Assembly: GCF_017377775.1 (NCBI RefSeq)
Contig: NZ_JAFVLN010000010.1
Coordinates: 1-64,000 of the forward strand
DNA length: 64,000 nucleotides
Reading direction: 5' to 3'
Source: Streptomyces sp. VRA16 Mangrove soil
GTDB taxonomy: Bacteria > Actinomycetota > Actinomycetes > Streptomycetales > Streptomycetaceae
Both the position numbers and the translations under genes were made by a program. Position 1 is the first letter of the stretch, and every line of letters begins with the position of its first letter. The notes under the pieces were generated by a model. It searched no databases, was not told where the DNA came from, and saw only the letters and a list, made by a program, of their open reading frames with translations. This document shows positions 61,310 through 64,000 of this stretch, in pieces.

Positions 61310-61540
61310 CGCCCGCTCTGGTGTGACCCCTCGCGGACGCAATCGTGCCCCTGACGCTGGCCTCCCAACTGACGGGTCACGGGAGGCACGGGCCCGGTGG
61401 GCAACTCCCTTGCGGGGAGCGCCGCGTGGTGCTCGGGCGGCATACGACGGCCGTTATGGAGTTCAAGGTGCAGCTGGTGCTGCGGTGGTGCTGTACCGCT
61501 GGGGGTACACAAGTGCCGTATGCGGGGCCTGACAGGACCG
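61310..61540 (-). ncRNA. Possible ydaO/yuaA-type c-di-AMP riboswitch in the transglycosylase leader
   Basis: On the minus strand the leader contains CCTCCCGTGACCCGTCAG followed by GGAGGCCAGCG, resembling the conserved CCCGUCAG core of the c-di-AMP riboswitch. GGGAGTTGCCCACCGGG and CCCCCAGCGGTACAGC upstream could form other helices. Such riboswitches are established upstream of cell-wall hydrolase genes in Streptomyces. The full consensus was not confirmed. Confidence 0.42.
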
Positions 61541-61711
61541 TGACTCTGCCGTACTCGGACGCCGCAAGGCAATTCTGTGTTGCGTGGGAAACGTCACACC
61601 CCGTTTGGCCCTTGGGATTTCAGGAAACCAGCACACGCCGAGGCGCCGCCCGGCTAGGCTCTTTCGCCTTGCTGGACGGCGCCAACTGTCGCGTAACGGG
61701 CCCTTAGTGGA

Positions 61712-63037
61712 CTAAATCTGACCGTCTTCGAGCATTTCGGTCACCAGCGCCGCGATCTGCGACCTCTCCGAGCGCGTCAGCGTGACGTGCGCGAAGAGCG
61801 GGTGCCCCTTCAGCTTCTCGACGACGGCGACGACCCCGTCGTACCGCCCGACCCTGAGGTTGTCGCGCTGGGCGACGTCATGGGTCAGGACGACACGCGA
61901 ATTCGCCCCGATCCTGGACAGAACGGTCAACAGAACGTTCCGCTCCAGCGATTGGGCCTCGTCCACGATCACGAACGCGTCGTGCAGCGAGCGCCCGCGG
62001 ATGTGGGTGAGCGGCAGGACTTCCAGCATCCCGCGCGCCGTGACCTCCTCGATGACCTCGCGCGAGGTGACGGCGGAGAGCGTGTCGAAGACCGCCTGCG
62101 CCCACGGCCCCATCTTCTCGGCCTCGGTGCCGGGCAGATAGCCGAGCTCCTGGCCGCCGACCGCGTACAGCGGACGGAAGACCATCACCTTCTGGTGCTG
62201 GCGCCGCTCCAGGACCGCCTCCAGGCCCGCGCAGAGCGCGAGCGCGGACTTGCCGGTGCCGGCCCTGCCGCCCATCGAGATGATGCCGACGTCCGGGTCG
62301 AGGAGCAGGTCGAGGGCGATGCGCTGCTCGGCGCTGCGCCCCTTGAGGCCGAACGCCTCCCGGTCGCCGCGCACCAGGCGGACGTTGCCCTCCGGCGTGA
62401 TGCGGCCGAGGGCCTTGCCGCGCTCGGAGTGGATCGTCAGGCCTGTGTGCACGGGCAGGTCCGCGGCCTCGGGGACGTAGACCGTCTCCTCCTCGAAGAG
62501 CAGGTCCACCTGCTCGGCGGGGAGCGACAGTTCGGACATTCCGGTCCAGCCGGAGTCCGTGATGGCGAGTTCGGCGCGGTACTCCTCCGCGAGGAGGCCG
62601 ACCGACGACGCCTTGATCCTGAGCGGCAGGTCCTTCGACACGACCGTGACGTCGAACCCCTCGGCCTGCAGATTGCGGGCCACGGCCAGGATCCGTGAGT
62701 CGTTGTCCCCCAGGCGGTAACCCGAGGGCAGGACGCTGGGGTCGGAGTGGTTGAGCTCGACGCGCAGCGTGCCGCCCAGTTCCCCGGTGGGGATCGGGGC
62801 ATCCAGGCGACCGTGCCGGATGCGGTAGTCGTCCAGCAGGCGCAGGGCCTGCCGGGCGAAGTACCCCAGCTCCGGATGGTGCCGCTTGGCCTCCAACTCC
62901 GTGACCACGACGACAGGAAGCACGACTTCGTGCTCGTCGAACCGGGTCATGGCGTTGGGATCGGCCAGCAGGACGCTGGTGTCGAGAACATAGGTGCGCC
63001 GGTCAGGCTTGGGAAGGCGCTTGTTGCTGGTCACCAC
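61712..63037 (-). CDS. PIN-PhoH (PhoH2) protein
   Basis: 441 aa. An N-terminal PIN domain (RTYVLDTSVLLADPNAMTRF, LPVVVVTELEAKRHHPELGY, YRLGDNDSRILAVARNL) is fused to a PhoH ATPase (ISMGGRAGTGKSALALCAGL, KVMVFRPLYAVGGQELGYLP, DAFVIVDEAQSLERNVLLTV, SRVVLTHDVAQRDN). PhoH2 proteins are ATP-dependent RNA-unwinding ribonucleases. The start is a GTG at 63037. It is conserved next to isoprenyl transferase in Streptomyces. Confidence 0.94.
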   Translation of the reverse strand: MVTSNKRLPKPDRRTYVLDTSVLLADPNAMTRFDEHEVVLPVVVVTELEAKRHHPELGYFARQALRLLDDYRIRHGRLDAPIPTGELGGTLRVELNHSDPSVLPSGYRLGDNDSRILAVARNLQAEGFDVTVVSKDLPLRIKASSVGLLAEEYRAELAITDSGWTGMSELSLPAEQVDLLFEEETVYVPEAADLPVHTGLTIHSERGKALGRITPEGNVRLVRGDREAFGLKGRSAEQRIALDLLLDPDVGIISMGGRAGTGKSALALCAGLEAVLERRQHQKVMVFRPLYAVGGQELGYLPGTEAEKMGPWAQAVFDTLSAVTSREVIEEVTARGMLEVLPLTHIRGRSLHDAFVIVDEAQSLERNVLLTVLSRIGANSRVVLTHDVAQRDNLRVGRYDGVVAVVEKLKGHPLFAHVTLTRSERSQIAALVTEMLEDGQI

Positions 63038-63373
63038 GGAAGGACGTACCCCCTCGGATGAGGTCGGGGAGCGACGGAGGGATAACTGGGCCGGGTGGGC
63101 GGTGGAGAGCCGCCGGTCAACGGCCGCGCTGCACGGGCCGAGAGCCGGCCCTCCAAGTCGTCATCCGCACGGACAGTCGCGCGGTCGTCCTGGTGCAAAG
63201 GGCCTCCCGGGCGGGCGGCCCCGTGCCACCCGCTGAGATGCGGTGTCCTTGGTGCGGACACCGACCTGGAAGGCTTATTCCCTCGAACACGCGCAGCCAT
63301 GCCACGGCATATGACGGCGCGTGCGTTAACTCCTGGTGACGTAAGTCCCTGGTGACCGCGGGGTGACCGCTCG
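63038..63373. other. Spacer between phoH-like and isoprenyl transferase genes
   Basis: 336 bp without a supported gene. GGTGACC-type repeats (GGTGACGTAAG, GGTGACCGCG, GGTGACCGCTC) occur at about 63329-63370. It probably holds the minus-strand promoter of the PhoH gene. Confidence 0.45.
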
Positions 63374-64000
63374 TCAGCCGCCGAAGCGGCGGTGGCGGGC
63401 CGCGTAGTCGCGCAGCGCCCGCAGGAAGTCGACCTTGCGGAAGGCCGGCCAGAAGACCTCACAGAAGTAGTACTCGGAGTGCGCCGTCTGCCAGAGCATG
63501 AAGCCGGACAGGCGCTGCTCGCCGCTGGTGCGGATGACCAGGTCGGGGTCGGGCTGCGCGCTCGTGTAGAGGTGCTTGCCGATCAGGTCGACGGAGACGG
63601 CGTCGGCCAGCTCCTCGATCGACTGGCCCTTCTCCCCCGCGTCGAGCACCATCGAGCGGACGGCGTCGGCGATCTCCTGGCGGCCGCCGTAGCCGATCGC
63701 CACGTTGACCAGTATTCCGTCGCGGTGGGCGGTGGCCTCCTCGGCCTCCTTGAGCACGGTCTGCATGCCCGACGGGAGGATGTCGGTGGCGCCCACGTGG
63801 TGCACGCGCCAGCGGCCGTCGGCGGCCAGCGAGCGGACGGTGTCCTCGATGATGCCGAGCAGCGGGCCCAGTTCCTCCTGGGGCCGGTCGAAGTTGTCCG
63901 TCGACAGCAGCCACAGCGTGACGACCTCGACGTCCGTCTCGGCGCACCAGCCGAGGAACTCCTCGATCTTGTCGGCGCCCGCCTGATGCCCCTGGGCGGT
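63374..64000 (-). CDS. uppS: Isoprenyl transferase (UPP synthase family), 5' end beyond the window
   Basis: The visible C-terminal 208 residues include GADKIEEFLGWCAETDVEVV, TLWLLSTDNFDRPQEELGPL, NVAIGYGGRQEIADAVRSM, PDPDLVIRTSGEQRLSGFML and WQTAHSEYYFCEVFWPAFRK, all conserved in cis-prenyltransferases; the N-terminal catalytic Asp lies outside. It condenses IPP units to make polyprenyl diphosphates for cell-wall carrier lipid. Stop at 63374-63376. Confidence 0.95.
   Translation of the reverse strand, partial: TAQGHQAGADKIEEFLGWCAETDVEVVTLWLLSTDNFDRPQEELGPLLGIIEDTVRSLAADGRWRVHHVGATDILPSGMQTVLKEAEEATAHRDGILVNVAIGYGGRQEIADAVRSMVLDAGEKGQSIEELADAVSVDLIGKHLYTSAQPDPDLVIRTSGEQRLSGFMLWQTAHSEYYFCEVFWPAFRKVDFLRALRDYAARHRRFGG

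Noticed and set aside
44595..64000. Secondary-metabolite gene cluster
   Set aside because: No PKS, NRPS, terpene synthase, RiPP or tailoring genes. The PadR-ABC operon and the SpoIIE-type phosphatase are not clustered with biosynthetic enzymes.

Overview
This 64 kb window is high-GC DNA with strongly GC-biased third codon positions, frequent GTG starts, many ATGA/GTGA start-stop overlaps and a WhiB-family gene. The gene order ispH, xseA/xseB, glpX, WhiB-like, DUF1707 and two fumarases is the kind seen in Streptomyces chromosomes. It is read here as a Streptomyces (or very close) chromosomal segment carrying one accessory island.

Left flank (1-8664). A broken GH65 glycosidase (in-frame stop plus frameshift), a MarR regulator divergent from a frameshifted SMP-30-like secreted protein, and a minus-strand group of AsnC/Lrp regulator, amidase, DUF3311 and sodium:solute symporter that looks like a regulated uptake-and-hydrolysis unit. 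An array of four 18-bp repeats lies between the MarR and SMP-30 genes. CTGAA-N3-TTCAG sites lie between the AsnC gene and the amidase.

Island (about 8721-27497). The 3' end of ychF (last 27 bp plus its flank) is present again at 10879-10905 and in degenerate form at about 8721. Around these cores the left ends resemble each other, and so do the right ends. This is best read as two tandem elements: A, 2.2 kb and eroded; B, 16.6 kb. Both sit at the ychF 3' end and neither has a visible integrase. Both carry a PIN-toxin/antitoxin module next to the right end, and A has a second, unrelated one. Element B is a defence cargo. A minus-strand array encodes an HTH/dead-methylase/target-recognition fusion, HsdM, HsdS, HsdR, then a two-helix membrane peptide, a second N6-methylase with NPPV in motif IV, and a second specificity-like protein. 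Divergent from it are a TIGR04141/DUF6119-like gene and an unknown winged-helix protein. A 48-bp nested AT-rich palindrome lies in the divergent control region. The fusion and the membrane peptide/NPPV-methylase/specificity module are the best candidates for undescribed biology.

Right flank (27471-64000). Mostly housekeeping genes: ychF, DUF6542, ppgK, ispH, an APC permease, a sortase-anchored surface protein, xseA-xseB, a nitroreductase, DUF4245, glpX (followed by a 13-bp minisatellite), WhiB-like, DUF1707, class I fumarase, VOC, fumC, DUF402, a SpoIIE-type phosphatase, a class A PBP, an SPFH-RHH pair with a 16-bp palindrome, a PadR-ABC-FtsX operon, a roadblock cluster, oxyR/ahpC/ahpD, an AI-2E-family transporter, a lytic transglycosylase with a long leader (possible c-di-AMP riboswitch), PIN-PhoH and a partial isoprenyl transferase. 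Convergent genes are separated by strong palindromic terminators, two of them near-perfect 48-54 bp inverted repeats.
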